From assembly GCF_048544455.1 (NCBI RefSeq), contig NC_133538.1:44593969-44657968 (forward strand): a DNA stretch of 64,000 nt. The letters are read 5' to 3'. How positions within the stretch are numbered: the stretch's first letter is position 1; each line of letters begins with the position of its first letter. Made by a program: the position numbers and the translations under genes. Positions 23,544 to 33,559 of this stretch are shown one piece after another. Below the pieces are notes generated by a model. The model was not told the origin of the DNA and did no database searches. It saw nothing but the letters and a program-made list of their open reading frames with translations. The DNA is from Silene latifolia. Its lineage: Eukaryota > Streptophyta > Magnoliopsida > Caryophyllales > Caryophyllaceae.

Positions 23544-24859
23544 TGACACGGCTGTCGCAACCCTGTCAAAGATAAAACCAACGGTCTCAACTAAATGTAG
23601 CAGAGGGCGGTCGGGTATCGAATCCACAGGAGATGGGAATCCTATAGTCAACTAGGTCTCAAAAGTAACCAAAAAAGGGGTTTGTTTGTTTGTTTTCTAA
23701 AAACTACGAGTAAAGGAGAGAATAAAAGGAACGAGAGAGAAATAAAATAAAGATGAACAAGGGAGAAAGGTACTAGGATTGTCGGTTCACCATGGCTTCT
23801 AAAGTCCTGGACTAAAATAAAGATGCCCTAAATCCAAGCATGGGTAATAAACGTCACCTTTCGGTCCTTAGTTCGCCCTAGGCAAAACTAGTTTAGCGTT
23901 CGCCCTAGCTAGCATAAATCCTAATGAAACGCTGCAGAACTACTCCTTTTCCAATCTTTCGATCTAGGAGAAGGGGATAACGAGACAGTTAATTGAGTGC
24001 GTCGACTCAAACAATTAAGAGATATTAAAGCAGCAGATGCATACAACTAGACTACGGGTGTTCTAATTAATTCGTCCTTCCTACGCCATGGCTACCCTAA
24101 ATCCTAGCAAAGCGATTAGCTATTCATGATCGAAATGAGGAACAATAGTGGCAAAGCAAATAACAATAGATAACATAATAAACGAAACTGAACTGAAATT
24201 ATGCTATGATAATACCGAATTCAACAGAAGAAAAATTGAGAAATGGCGATGAAAAGTACTTCCGATCCAAAAACTACAGCAACAGTCTCCGTCCTCCATC
24301 TAGAATGTCATAATTAGGTCTCTAGTATTCCTTGCCTCTTTATAAGAAAAATAGCAAGGAAATAAAGCGTTATAAAATAACAACACAGTCGAATTAAAGC
24401 CCATCAGTGCGTGGCCTCTCGATCGAACTCCACAGTTGCTCGATCGAGAGCTTCCCCTAAGTATCTCCCTCGATCGAGAATAGGACATCTCGATCGAGGC
24501 CTTCACCTTTGCATTCACTCGATCGAGAACAGGACATCTCGATCGAGGCCTTCACCTTTGCATTCACTCGATCGAGAACAGGACATCTCGATCGAGGGGT
24601 TCTTGACTTCTTGTGTGTTCTCCTAATCCTTTGGATGCCTTCACGCGTCTCAAGATGGTAAAGTTTCGCGCCAACTCTCTTAAGCAAGCTTGGAGGATCG
24701 CAAATAGGCTGATTTCCAGTCATTCCGATTTGTACCTGCAAATAATGCAAAACAGAACAAAGTAGACTATTCGGGGTATAAAGTGACATAATATCACTCA
24801 AATACATAGAAATGCGTGCCAAAAGAGACCGTAAAAGTCTATATTAAATGCACGCATCA
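23544..24859 (-). repeat. 5' LTR of the Athila-like element
   Basis: 1316 bp with plus-strand ends TGACACGGCTGTCG and GCACGCATCA. It is near-identical to the other LTR by eye and carries the same palindrome array. Confidence 0.88.
24418..24596. repeat. Phased CTCGATCGAG array (Athila 5' LTR)
   Basis: Copies start at 24418, 24439, 24469, 24489, 24518, 24538, 24567 and 24587, giving spacings of 21, 30, 20, 29, 20, 29 and 20 bp. Part of this is a 49-bp tandem duplication containing two palindromes per unit. Confidence 0.92.
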
Positions 24860-25197
24860 AGTACTATGCCGCTTCGGAGGCAGCAAAGGAAGCGATATGG
24901 ATGCGTCAATTCTTACAAGGGCTTTCGGTAGTTCCTAGTTCGAATGACCCGATCACCATCTATTGTGACAATAGAGGTGCCATCTTCCAGGCTAAGAAGC
25001 CAAAGTCTAGCAACAAATCTAGACATGTACTTCGGAAGGCTCACCTAATCCGTGATTACGTGGAGCAAGAAGAGATAGTGATTGACAAGATTGCGATGGA
25101 TGATAACATCGCAGATCCTCTCACCAAACCGTTGAATTATGATAAGCATGTAGGGCATGTTAATTCCATGGGAATTAAACATGTTCCTGAGTTGTAG
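24860..25197 (+). pseudogene. pol: Copia RNase H, C-terminal part (continues from 15619)
   Basis: The frame resumes with YYAASEAAKEAIWMRQFLQG, then ITIYCDNRGAIFQAK, DYVEQEEIVIDKI and NIADPLTKPL, ending at the stop 25195-25197. These are the usual last motifs of a copia RNase H. Together with 15466-15619 it reconstructs the domain split by the Athila-like element, which shows the nesting order. Confidence 0.88.
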
Positions 25198-25984
25198 TAC
25201 TTGATTATGGATTTGATACATTATCTTTTTCATATACTATTTATAACTTCATCGTTTTATATATAATATTTTGTTTTTCATGTGGATTGTACTGACAACT
25301 TTGAACGCCACAAAGTGAACTGAATTACATTATATTTGTTTTGGTCTGTAATCGCCAATGTGAGCTGATAACTCCGGCTATTATATTGTGCAGTCGATTG
25401 ATGGTGGGTTCAACGAGCCATAAGTTAAACGGTTGACTAATCGATCACAGATACGAGATTATGACGATACCTCGTAGGACAACTTTTTGTGACAACGTAA
25501 TGGAGTCCTAAATGTTTTATAACATTCGGTGCGAGGTCGTGGATAGGACATCCATTGTGTTCCTAGAGTCAATTCTTTTGACTATCAACTGTCTCTTGAG
25601 ATTAAGGCAGTTTTTGGGTGACTTTGGTTTCTTTCTCACGGTCTACCGTAACTGGGGCTAAGTAGATTTTTTTCTGGGTCATTTCATACTGTGCTTACAT
25701 CTTTAAGATTTGAGTTGAGGAAAATATCCAACCTTTATCAGGTATAGTTATTTCTAAGGGCCACTCGAGGAGTTGTAACTGAAATGCATGGCCATGCTCG
25801 AATGATGATTCGTTTATCAGTTAAGTTACTCTCTAGTCGGGGAAACCACGCTTGATACTGATCGCTTGTAAAATACGACCTTTGTGAATTCGGATTTGCA
25901 AATTGTTTTACATTGAGTGGGAGGAATTTTATAGGATATGAGAATCGGTTATCACACATACACTTGTGAGGACAAGCGGGAGTT
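25198..25984 (+). other. 3' non-coding region of the large copia element
   Basis: About 790 bp between the pol stop and the 3' LTR without a gene. The last bases before the LTR, GACAAGCGGGAGTT, are the probable polypurine tract, though a weak one. Confidence 0.6.
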
Positions 25985-26964
25985 TGTTGGAGCTTGTGTC
26001 CTCCACAAATTAGTGTGATAACATTTGTAAATCTCTTACAGGTTCACAAGGGTATACTTCGTATATTTAATCAGTTGATTAACGTTTACCTAATAACGGT
26101 TGGCTTGCTAGAAAGTTTGACATTATTATCATACAGATGGCGGTGATCAACTGGTCCCTAAAGGTCACACCTATAGGACGTGTTTGAGAAATGTGGTTAT
26201 AGAAATATAATTACATTGATGCCCAAAATGACTAAAAAGTTAGTCAATGTGTTGATGAGATAATTATTTAATGAAAATTAAATAATATTAAGATTAGACG
26301 AATTAACTGTCATTTCGTAAATTAATTATAATAAGTTATATTTAATTAAATATATATAAGGTTAGTTTGGACGAATTAATCATTAATTCGTAATTAAATA
26401 TAATCGTTGTATTTAATATCAACAAGCTGAATGTGTCATAGTGGTAATAGTGAGGGTACACATACCAAGAGGTCATGGGTTCGATCCTCACTAGATGACA
26501 ATTCAACACATATTATATATTTTTGGAAAGACCAAAAATAAGGAAATTTTTATTCCTTATTTCGGTCAACATAGGCCGAAAATTAGGAGAGTAATATCTT
26601 TCCTAATTAATTTGGTAATTCGGTCTATATAAAAGAAAGGGAGAGAATTATTTCTACCCTAATGCTTTTTCTTGACCTAGCCTCCTCTTTCTCATCACAA
26701 GAACACAAAGACAATTAAATTTTACAGAAAATTTTAGATTGATTTCTAGCATAATCAAAGGGCATATCTCAGATCGTCTTGGGTGCAACTAATAGGCGAA
26801 TATCAATTTTGATATTGTTCTTAGGCCATTTTTGCTAGGACCGAAGGTTAATTCTTAATCTTTTTACTTATGTTTATGTATTTTATTTTATGACCTTAGA
26901 TCATCTTTATTAAATCGTTATAATCCTTCTAGTTTAAGGGAACTATACAGATTTATTTCCCACA
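25985..26964 (+). repeat. 3' LTR of the large copia element
   Basis: 980 bp, begins TGTTGGAGCTTGTGTCC and ends TTATTTCCCACA, followed by the target duplication TCAAT at 26965-26969. About 98% like the 5' LTR by eye. Confidence 0.93.
26434..26500 (+). promoter_or_regulatory. tRNA-like segment in the 3' LTR
   Basis: Same 67-nt sequence as 9358-9424 with intact B box GGTTCGATCC and pairing ends TGTCAT/ATGACA. The following T run is T5 here instead of T6. Confidence 0.55.
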
Positions 26965-27473
26965 TCAATCACATGGACTGAGCCACACTGCTGCGGGCCA
27001 CGCCGGCGACATCAGGGAGAGAGAATAGGTGACACATTTCATGGTGGTGAAAGTGGATGCTTTAGAGTCACATCAAGGTGACGGAGGCTGAAGTGGTGGC
27101 GCCTGGTGATTTAGGTGAGATCTGGAGTGAGTGCAACAGCGGAGAGGTAAGACGAATCTGGCCCGGAGCATGGAGGTAGAGTGATTCACGGCAGCCGGAG
27201 AAGACATGGGGTTTGATGGTGTGAGGTGGTGTCAATGGAGGGAGGTGTTGTAATGTAATTATTATAGAAGGGGATTGCGGTAACTGGTAAGGGAAGGAGA
27301 AAGGAGAGAGAGAAAGAGCCAGTCAATTTTAACCTGATATAACAGGTGGAAACTTAATGGGTATATTATAAGAATACAATATCGAAAGTTGGGATTAATA
27401 TGAGATTAAATGTAGTTGAGATTATTTAGAGAAGATGGTTGATAGGTTGGATTATTCATATGAAATAACCCTA
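26965..27473. repeat. Right arm of the TIR element
   Basis: Remaining right half of the inverted-repeat transposon. Its last ~85 bp are the reverse of the left arm. The GC-richer part at 26980-27200 has no long ORF. Confidence 0.5.
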
Positions 27474-27478
27474 CTACA

Positions 27479-28575
27479 TATAAGTTATTATAAGGATATG
27501 GTATGTTAAAACTTAAAAAGGATGGTATCGAAATTTGGTTTCGGATGGAATAAAAAATCAGTTCGATTTTAATAGGCTGGCTCTAGTTTGAGTTTCAATT
27601 CAATTTTGACCAGGTCCATTTCAGTTTGCCGCTTAAATAGGTTCAATTTTGTACTATCTAAATGACCCGTTGACTCGGCCCAACCCAAACTTGTGCTAAG
27701 CATTGACCCAACTAAATTGACCCGTAAGCGACCCGAACCGGGCCTGGATGTAGTCTCGATGCGATATAACATTACCCGACTCGAACATCCCGATTCCTAT
27801 ATCTGGCTATCTTTACATATTTTTGATACGTTTTTCCGGTTCGGATTTATTTTACCAAGCCTAGTTAATATTGCTTATGGTCAAGATCTTGATCCAATAT
27901 TATCATGTTTGGATTTGGATTTTGGACGATGCCATTTTTTGTGCGAAACCAGTCCGGTTCCTTTTAAAACCTCACATCGTTGTGTGGTTGTGCACTTTTG
28001 TGGCTAGACCTGTCAAACACATCAGATCATATCGTATTCGTGTTCGTATGACATGTAAATAGGTCACGAACTCTTCAATCCAAATCCGACTCGATTAAAT
28101 ATCGTTTTGTGTTCGTGTCGAACCACTTACATAAACGGGTCATCAAGTCTCAACCCAAACCCGTTAATTTCATGTTGGGTTCTTGTCGTGTTTTCATGTC
28201 AAGCCTATATTTGGAAAGTTAAAATATATTTATGTGATATAGGTTCAAGAAAAAATTGGATAAACTACTAAACATGTTATTCGTGTTGAGTTCATGTTTA
28301 AAGAGCTAAACCCAAACCCGACCCAATTAAATATCATGCCGTGTTCATGTCTACTCACTTACATAAATGGGTCATCAAGTTTCAACCCAAATCCATTAAT
28401 TTCTTGTCGTATTCGTATCATGTTTTGGTGTCGTGTCATTATTTACCCGCTCTAGTTGTGCCTAGCATTCTAGTAAAGTTAGGTACTCAGGTTTACAATT
28501 AAGTTTTATACAAATTGCTTAAGGATTATTTCATGGGGAGAGTACAATTCAAGATTTCAAGTATCAAGAAACTTA
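27479..28575. other. Degenerate repeat sequence with no gene
   Basis: Contains a direct repeat of about 115 bp (about 28079-28195 and 28316-28435), sharing ATTAAATATC and CACTTACATAAA.GGGTCATCAAG. The stretch 27540-27990 has scattered GACCCG/ACCCGA motifs like those of common degraded plant MITEs. No coding sequence is recognised. Confidence 0.5.
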
Positions 28576-29099
28576 TTTTCTTCCATGAACTATAATCCAT
28601 CCTATGAGTGTCCTGCAAATAACACTCTATCCTATCAATAATTTCAATTAAATTCAACCTACCCCTTTTTCCCCATAACACTCTCGGAAGACGGGCAACA
28701 TGCAGAATAGGTCACCCTTGTAAATGATACCAACAACTAGACGAAGACTGATTTGAGACAGTCAACACCAAACCCCCACCACCGTCAACCACCACCCCAA
28801 CATCATCGTCGACGGCCGTCGGAGACTTGACCCACACCTCAAACACGACTCCCCTATGTTGGAAATGATGGCTTGCTAAAGCAACTTTCAACAATTGCTT
28901 TTTGTTTGTTTGATATCCCACATCGGTGGAATATAGCTTCCACTCTTGGCTTATATATTAACTTGTTCTATATTGGTTAAGTGAGTGGACCAAAGGGGCT
29001 TTTGTTGTAAGTCTTGGGCCTATGGGTTTGGGTCCAAACACACACACACGCGCGCGCCGGCCCGGCTCGAGCTCGGGCTCGGGTTTGGGTTTGGGTAGA

Positions 29100-29125
29100 G
29101 CACCTGCGGTGCGGGCCAAAGGCCC
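29100..29125 (+). promoter_or_regulatory. Tandem hairpins in U3 of element A
   Basis: GCACC-TGC-GGTGC is followed directly by GGGCC-AAA-GGCCC. Element B has GCCCC-TGC-GGGGC at the same place, an A-T to C-G compensatory change, and an identical second hairpin. Confidence 0.6.
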
Positions 29126-29299
29126 CCTTTTACCTTTTTGCTCTTGTGTGTAATGGGCTGTCTACATTCATTCTGTTTGGTGGTTGAGTGTGTTGATTTA
29201 GTCAGTCAATTGAGACTGTTAGTGCCTACGATTAAGGAGCTTAATCTGCCCACTAACTCGGTCTTGACTGCTGCTTTTGTGGAGCAGTTTTGGTGTGCT

Positions 29300-29330
29300 G
29301 TTGCTCTATTTCTACTATAAATAGAGCAAC
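29300..29330 (+). promoter_or_regulatory. TATA box within a 12-bp inverted repeat
   Basis: GTTGCTCTATTT and AAATAGAGCAAC flank CTACTAT, so that TATAAATA overlaps the right arm. Element B has CTGCTCTATT...AATAGAGCAG at 45371-45400. The TATA box predicts RNA starting at about 29350. Confidence 0.65.
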
Positions 29331-29530
29331 ATGTTTCACTTCTAAAACACACAGAAAATCAACTCTCTTCACTTCTCTTCGTCTTCTCTGCTCTCTCATA
29401 ATTTCTGGGTATTGCTGATTTTATCGTTCCAAGTCTCACAGTTCTGAGTGGGCGGAACTGCGTGGGGACTGTAGTCTTAACCTTGGGGAACTATCGGCAC
29501 TAGCTGATCGCCACCACGCTCGTACCGGAG

Positions 29531-29664
29531 AAATAGTTTTCAAGGCAGTGGCTTCTACCACGGCACTACTTTCGGGTTTTACTTTCTGATCGCTTATAAT
29601 TCCTCTGGTATTTCTATTCTCCTTCTGTTTCTGCATCTCTCGAATAACAATTTGAAAACTATTT
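29531..29664 (+). promoter_or_regulatory. Leader/primer-site self-complementarity of element A
   Basis: AAATAGTTTTCAA (29531-29543) is the exact reverse complement of TTGAAAACTATTT (29652-29664), which begins three bases after the LTR end where a primer site belongs. No TGG-type tRNA site is present. See the findings for the compensated version in element B. Confidence 0.6.
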
Positions 29665-29675
29665 GTTGCTGCAAC

Positions 29676-30591
29676 ATGTCTGTTATTTCAAAAATTGTTC
29701 CTGAATTGGCAAAACTAGAGTCGTTGGATGGTCACAATTATAAGCGTTGGTCCCAGAAATTATTGATGTATTTTGAGCAGTTAGAAATTGATTATGTTTT
29801 ATTTAATGACCCGCCTAAACCTATCACTCCTACTGATGTTGAGACGGCCCCTCCTGCTGCTAAAGATGTTAAGTCCAATGAAGAGGATATTGCAAAATTT
29901 GTGAAGGACAACAAAACTGCTTGGTGGCACATTCTGAATAATATGACAAACACCCTGTTCGACTTATTTGCTGTGAATAAGTCTGCTAAGTTTATTTGGG
30001 ATTCTTTAGAAACTAAGTATGGGGCTGATGATGCGGGGAAAAAGAAGTATGTCGTGGGAAAATGGTTGGGATTTCAAATGGCTGACGGGAAACCTATCAT
30101 GGATCAAGTCCATGTCTATAAAAACTTATGTGCTGATGTTGTGAATGAGGGCATGAAACTTGATGATATCTTTGTAGCTAATGTTCTCGCTAGAGAAATT
30201 CCCTCCCTCCCCGGTCCGATTACAAAACCAACTTAAGCACAAAAAGAAAGACCTGTCCCTTAAAGAACTTATAGGACATATGAGGACCGAGGAGGCTAAT
30301 CGCCTTAAAGACCTTCCTGCTAGTCAATCTGTGACTGTTCCTGCTGTTGCTGCTGTTAAAGCTAATCTAGTTGAGTCTGGTGGTCCGTCTAATGCTGAGA
30401 AATATAAGGGTAAGGGTAAGGCCAAGGTTGGTCAGGGTAAGAACCAGGGTCCTGCTAAGAAGAATGGTCCAGGAAAGCATACCAAACCGGTTCCTAAGAT
30501 TCAGAAAGCTGCTAAGGGTCCTATTGTCTGCTATGTCTGTGGAAAACCTAGGCATAAAGCCTATCAATGCTCTGAGAAGAAATCTGCTTAG
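29676..30591 (+). pseudogene. gag: Copia element A gag, frameshifted
   Basis: ATG 29676 opens MSVISKIVPELAKLESLDGH followed by the copia gag core (NYKRWSQKLLMYFEQLEI, IWDSLETKYGADDAGKKKY). The frame shifts near 30225, after which KKKDLSLKELIGHMRTEEANR continues in another frame. A K/G/P-rich stretch then leads to a zinc knuckle CYVCGKPRHKAYQC (about 30530-30571), with R where many copies have S or G. A TAG at 30589-30591 separates it from the protease frame. Confidence 0.85.
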
Positions 30592-30863
30592 GCCAATGTT
30601 GTTGTGACTGATGATGTTATTGCAGCTGTGGTTGTGGAAGCTAATCTGGTGGGTAATGTTGCTGAATGGGTCTTGGATACTGGATCTTCGAGACACCTCT
30701 GTGCTGATAGGGGTTTATTTGCTGAGTTCGAGGAAGTTGCTGATGGGGAATGCGTCTACATGGGTAATTCTTCATCTGCAAAGATCACAGGCAAAGGCAA
30801 GATCTTTCTCAAACTCACCTCGGGGAAAACACTTGCTCTCAGTAATGTTTTATTTGTACCCTC
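30592..30863 (+). pseudogene. Copia element A protease, interrupted
   Basis: In frame after the TAG: VVVEANLVGN, then AEWVLDTGSSRHLC with the DTG active site (about 30664-30700), ADGECVYMGNSSSAKI and GKTLALSNVLFVPS. The frame is cut at 30863 by the minus-strand LTR element; the duplicated CCCTC lies at 30859-30863 and 38750-38754. Coding resumes at about 38755 (SLRRNLVSGALLNKAG). Confidence 0.85.
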
Positions 30864-32124
30864 TGTAACACCCCCATATTCAGAGGAGCCTTAACTAGGC
30901 CTTCCTTAGCATATAAGGGCGTCACCATCTCGGTTGCCCGAGGAAAGTAATTATCAAACGTCAATGAAAGAACTATTAAGTTATGTTACAAGTGACTTAA
31001 ACCAAAATACAACACAAAGGTACAACTCAAGGACTACTCGCTATGACCATCATAACTTGTGAAGACTCATCCTCGCCCGAAACCAAATATCAAAGATCAT
31101 CAACACCTGCTAAGACCGATTGCTCACCATAAGGGATCACGGCAGACACATAACAAACAACCACACAAGGTCGATCGAGATAAGACAAGACAACTACAAA
31201 CAACAATACAAACAAAGTGACACTAGTCCCAACCGCAATCTCAACAATCCATCCAAACTCACATCGATCGTCCACCGGACCAATCTCGCCATGGGGGACC
31301 GCAGCCGTTCCCACCTAAGCCCCGCTCATCAAACGAGCGACAACCCCCCATTAATGTGCACATCCCCTTTCGTGGCGGGTTCCACGAAGGGCGAAACTAG
31401 GGCGTGAAGTCACTCCCGCAAGTGACCCCACTCAGCCGAGAACGCATCTCGAGAACCATCACCAGTAATCACGACCACCAACACAGCACAATCAATTACC
31501 ATGCCAAACAACCACAATACTAACATAACGACCGACACACTAGACTATCTACAGAAACTGAGTAGGCGAACCTACCTTTAAGCAACCGCAACCAATCCAT
31601 GCCGACAGATAACACATCCAGCAACCAAGCAACGCCTATTACCATCATGCAAATATCTATTACTAACAATCAAACCCTAACTATAGAGACAAGGACACGG
31701 ACGATGATTGTGACATACCTATAGGGAGAGACAAGGCAAAAGACCGCTACCCGACTCAAGAGACGCTCTTCTAAGGCACACGGATCTTCACAAAGGCTTC
31801 CATGGAGGTTTTGAGGTGAAGGGAAGGGAAAGAGGCGACTGAAGGATAGGAGGAAAGTGGCGGAAGTGATTTGCGGATTTAACAAAACGCGATATAAAAC
31901 CCTCGCTGAAAACCAGGCACTCGATCGAGTACCCAACCTACTCGATCGAGTGGCCCCCTACTCGATCGAGTACCCTAGCTACTCGATCGAGTAGCCTCTA
32001 CTCTATCGAGTATCACTCTTAGAACGCACCCCAAGATGGTCTTGGCACACTTCCCTAAGGTTACTCCCGCTCCCCAAGGACAGTTAACGCTGGTCAAAGG
32101 ATCCCTAAAAGGGCGGGTATTACA
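30864..32124 (-). repeat. 3' LTR of the non-autonomous element
   Basis: 1261 bp, closely matching 37485-38749. It contains four CTCGATCGAG copies and one variant at 31920-32010. Confidence 0.9.
31920..32010. repeat. Phased CTCGATCGAG array (non-autonomous element, left LTR)
   Basis: Copies start at 31920, 31941, 31961, 31982 and a variant CTCTATCGAG at 32001. Spacings are 21, 20, 21 and 19 bp. Each copy is usually extended to TACTCGATCGAGTA. Confidence 0.92.
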
Positions 32125-33520
32125 GTCTTCCCCCCTTAAAAAGAACTTCGTCCCCGAAGTTCAACTCACCTCTCCCGCTCATGGCACGGAACCAACCCAA
32201 TCTCACCAATCTTCCCGATCAGGTCATCACCCCTTGTAAACATCATTCCCCCCCCATGTCATCATCATCACCGTCCACAAATAAACCTATCGACTCTTGT
32301 CACTATCATGCAAGCTTTATCACAGTCAACCGTTATTTTATATACACCTAAAACATCCGACGCGCCGTGCGAATCGCCGCTCACGAACTTCCAACATACA
32401 CTAATTACTGTCCAACCATCCATCTAGAACATGTCTCACATCAACTTTCATGTGGTACAACTAATGCCACCATGTTACTTGGCAACATGATTCAGATACA
32501 ATCACACTCACTTTAAAGAACCAAAGAAAATAAGTCGTTACAATTCAACAAGAATTTTTTTTTTTTTTTTTTTTTAACACATGACACCCACCCGCCTTAT
32601 AAACAACCACCAACAATATTATAAACAAGCAAAACACTATTCGAAAACAACCTTTTTATTTCGCGACATTACTCTTCCCCTCTAAAAAGGAACTTCGTCC
32701 CCGAAGTTCATCACCCAATTATCAACACGTATTACTTACTATGGGCATCAAAACATGAAAGAAAACCACATTATTATGGACATTACTCACTAATTGTACC
32801 CTTGTTAAATTAAAATCATACACACGCCACCGGAATAACTAGTCACCGATGATAACATATATATTAATATGGTATGCACAAATGTACGAGAAGCTACAAC
32901 TCCGATAAATAGATCGTAAAGAGGCGTATACAAAATAAAAGTAACAAGAAATTATTACCGCCTTACTAATTGTGACAAATACGCTTATAAAACTTCAATC
33001 ATGACTTGTAACATATGAAATTAACGGTTCAAAGGTGTTACTACGTACTCACAACTACTTTAAACATTAAACTCGTAATTATAAAACAATTGAACATTTT
33101 TAATTTTCAAAAACCTCCTGTAACAGTGCTACTCGATCGAGTAGGTAGCGGTACTCGATCGAGTGCCATGCTACTCGATCGAGTGTCTAGGCTACTCGAT
33201 CGAGTGGCCTACTGTCGAAACTTTTCCTCGCCTCATCCCGTAGCTACTCGATAGAGTACGGGGTACTCTGTCGAGTACCTACAGGCCCATTCTTCATAAA
33301 ACCTGTCACGAGTTAACACCCATGCGCATACTTGTCATATAAAATCGAGTCGGACGACTCCCCGACTTCCAATATCCTGTGATCGGTTAGAATATCAAAT
33401 TCGGCCTTATGGCCAATCATACAGATCCAACTAAGTCTCAAAACAAAAGGAAACAACTACCAAAGTCTAACAACAATATCACCATCTAACATCAACTACT
33501 ATCAACAAACATAAGAACGA
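32125..33520 (-). other. Non-coding interior, 3' side
   Basis: Follows the polypurine tract. It includes a 21-base T run at 32555-32575, a short repeated block (aacttcgtccccgaagttca, at about 32144 and 32692), and another palindrome array at 33132-33280. No gene is recognised. Confidence 0.6.
33132..33280. repeat. Phased CTCGATCGAG array (internal, left)
   Basis: Copies start at 33132, 33154, 33174 and 33195 (spacings 22, 20, 21), then variants CTCGATAGAG at 33247 and CTCTGTCGAG at 33266 (19 bp apart). It lies in non-coding sequence downstream of the element's ORF. Confidence 0.88.
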
Positions 33521-33559
33521 GGAGTATCACTCCTCCTGCTGCTGCTGCTCCAACATCAC

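Larger units (their letters stand above)
15632..24859 (-). mobile_element. Athila-like Ty3/gypsy element
   Basis: Two ~1.32-kb LTRs (plus-strand ends TGACACGG... and ...GCACGCATCA) enclose 6.6 kb of minus-strand coding and non-coding sequence. The primer site TGGCGCCGTTGTTTGGGA, the protease motif DLGAS, the NAISLRSGR box and the RT motif FMDD are Athila hallmarks. It interrupts the RNase H frame of the copia host between TTES and YYAASEA. The right flank is agtac; the left flank (...gagt) is disturbed, and the first base of the left LTR is C instead of T. No envelope-like ORF is visible. Arrays of CTCGATCGAG occur in both LTRs, in gag and in the 3' non-coding part. Confidence 0.88.
8906..26964 (+). 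mobile_element. Large Ty1/copia element split by an Athila-like insertion
   Basis: LTRs of 983 and 980 bp (about 98% alike by eye) are flanked by identical TCAAT at 8901-8905 and 26965-26969. The primer site is the standard initiator-Met site. Gag, protease, integrase, reverse transcriptase and RNase H follow in copia order, and RNase H is cut by the element at about 15632-24859. Without that insert the element is about 8.8 kb. Several frameshifts and stops inactivate it. Confidence 0.93.
3341..27473. mobile_element. Old TIR DNA transposon hosting two copia insertions
   Basis: The left end starts TAGGGTTATT at 3341 and the right end finishes AATAACCCTA at 27473, a perfect 10-bp inverted repeat. 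Identical ctaca sits outside each end (3336-3340 and 27474-27478). The similarity continues inward for roughly 85 bp in inverted orientation (left 3341-3425, right about 27473-27385), including AATAATCCAACCTAT in both arms. Without the two copia elements (3879-8895 and 8906-26964) the element would be about 1.05 kb, so it is non-autonomous. No transposase is visible. The superfamily is undetermined; a 5-bp duplication is not diagnostic. Confidence 0.6.
28857..29649 (+). repeat. 5' LTR of copia element A
   Basis: Begins TGTTGGAAATGATGG and ends CTCTCGAATAACA. It contains a GC-rich block with tandem hairpins (29100-29125), a TATA box inside an inverted repeat (29300-29330), and a segment complementary to the sequence just inside the element (29531-29543). 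Confidence 0.92.

Noticed and set aside
24418-24596. Regularly spaced palindromes as a CRISPR-like array
   Set aside because: Repeats are only 10 bp, linkers are themselves duplicated, no cas genes exist, and the arrays sit in plant LTR retrotransposons.
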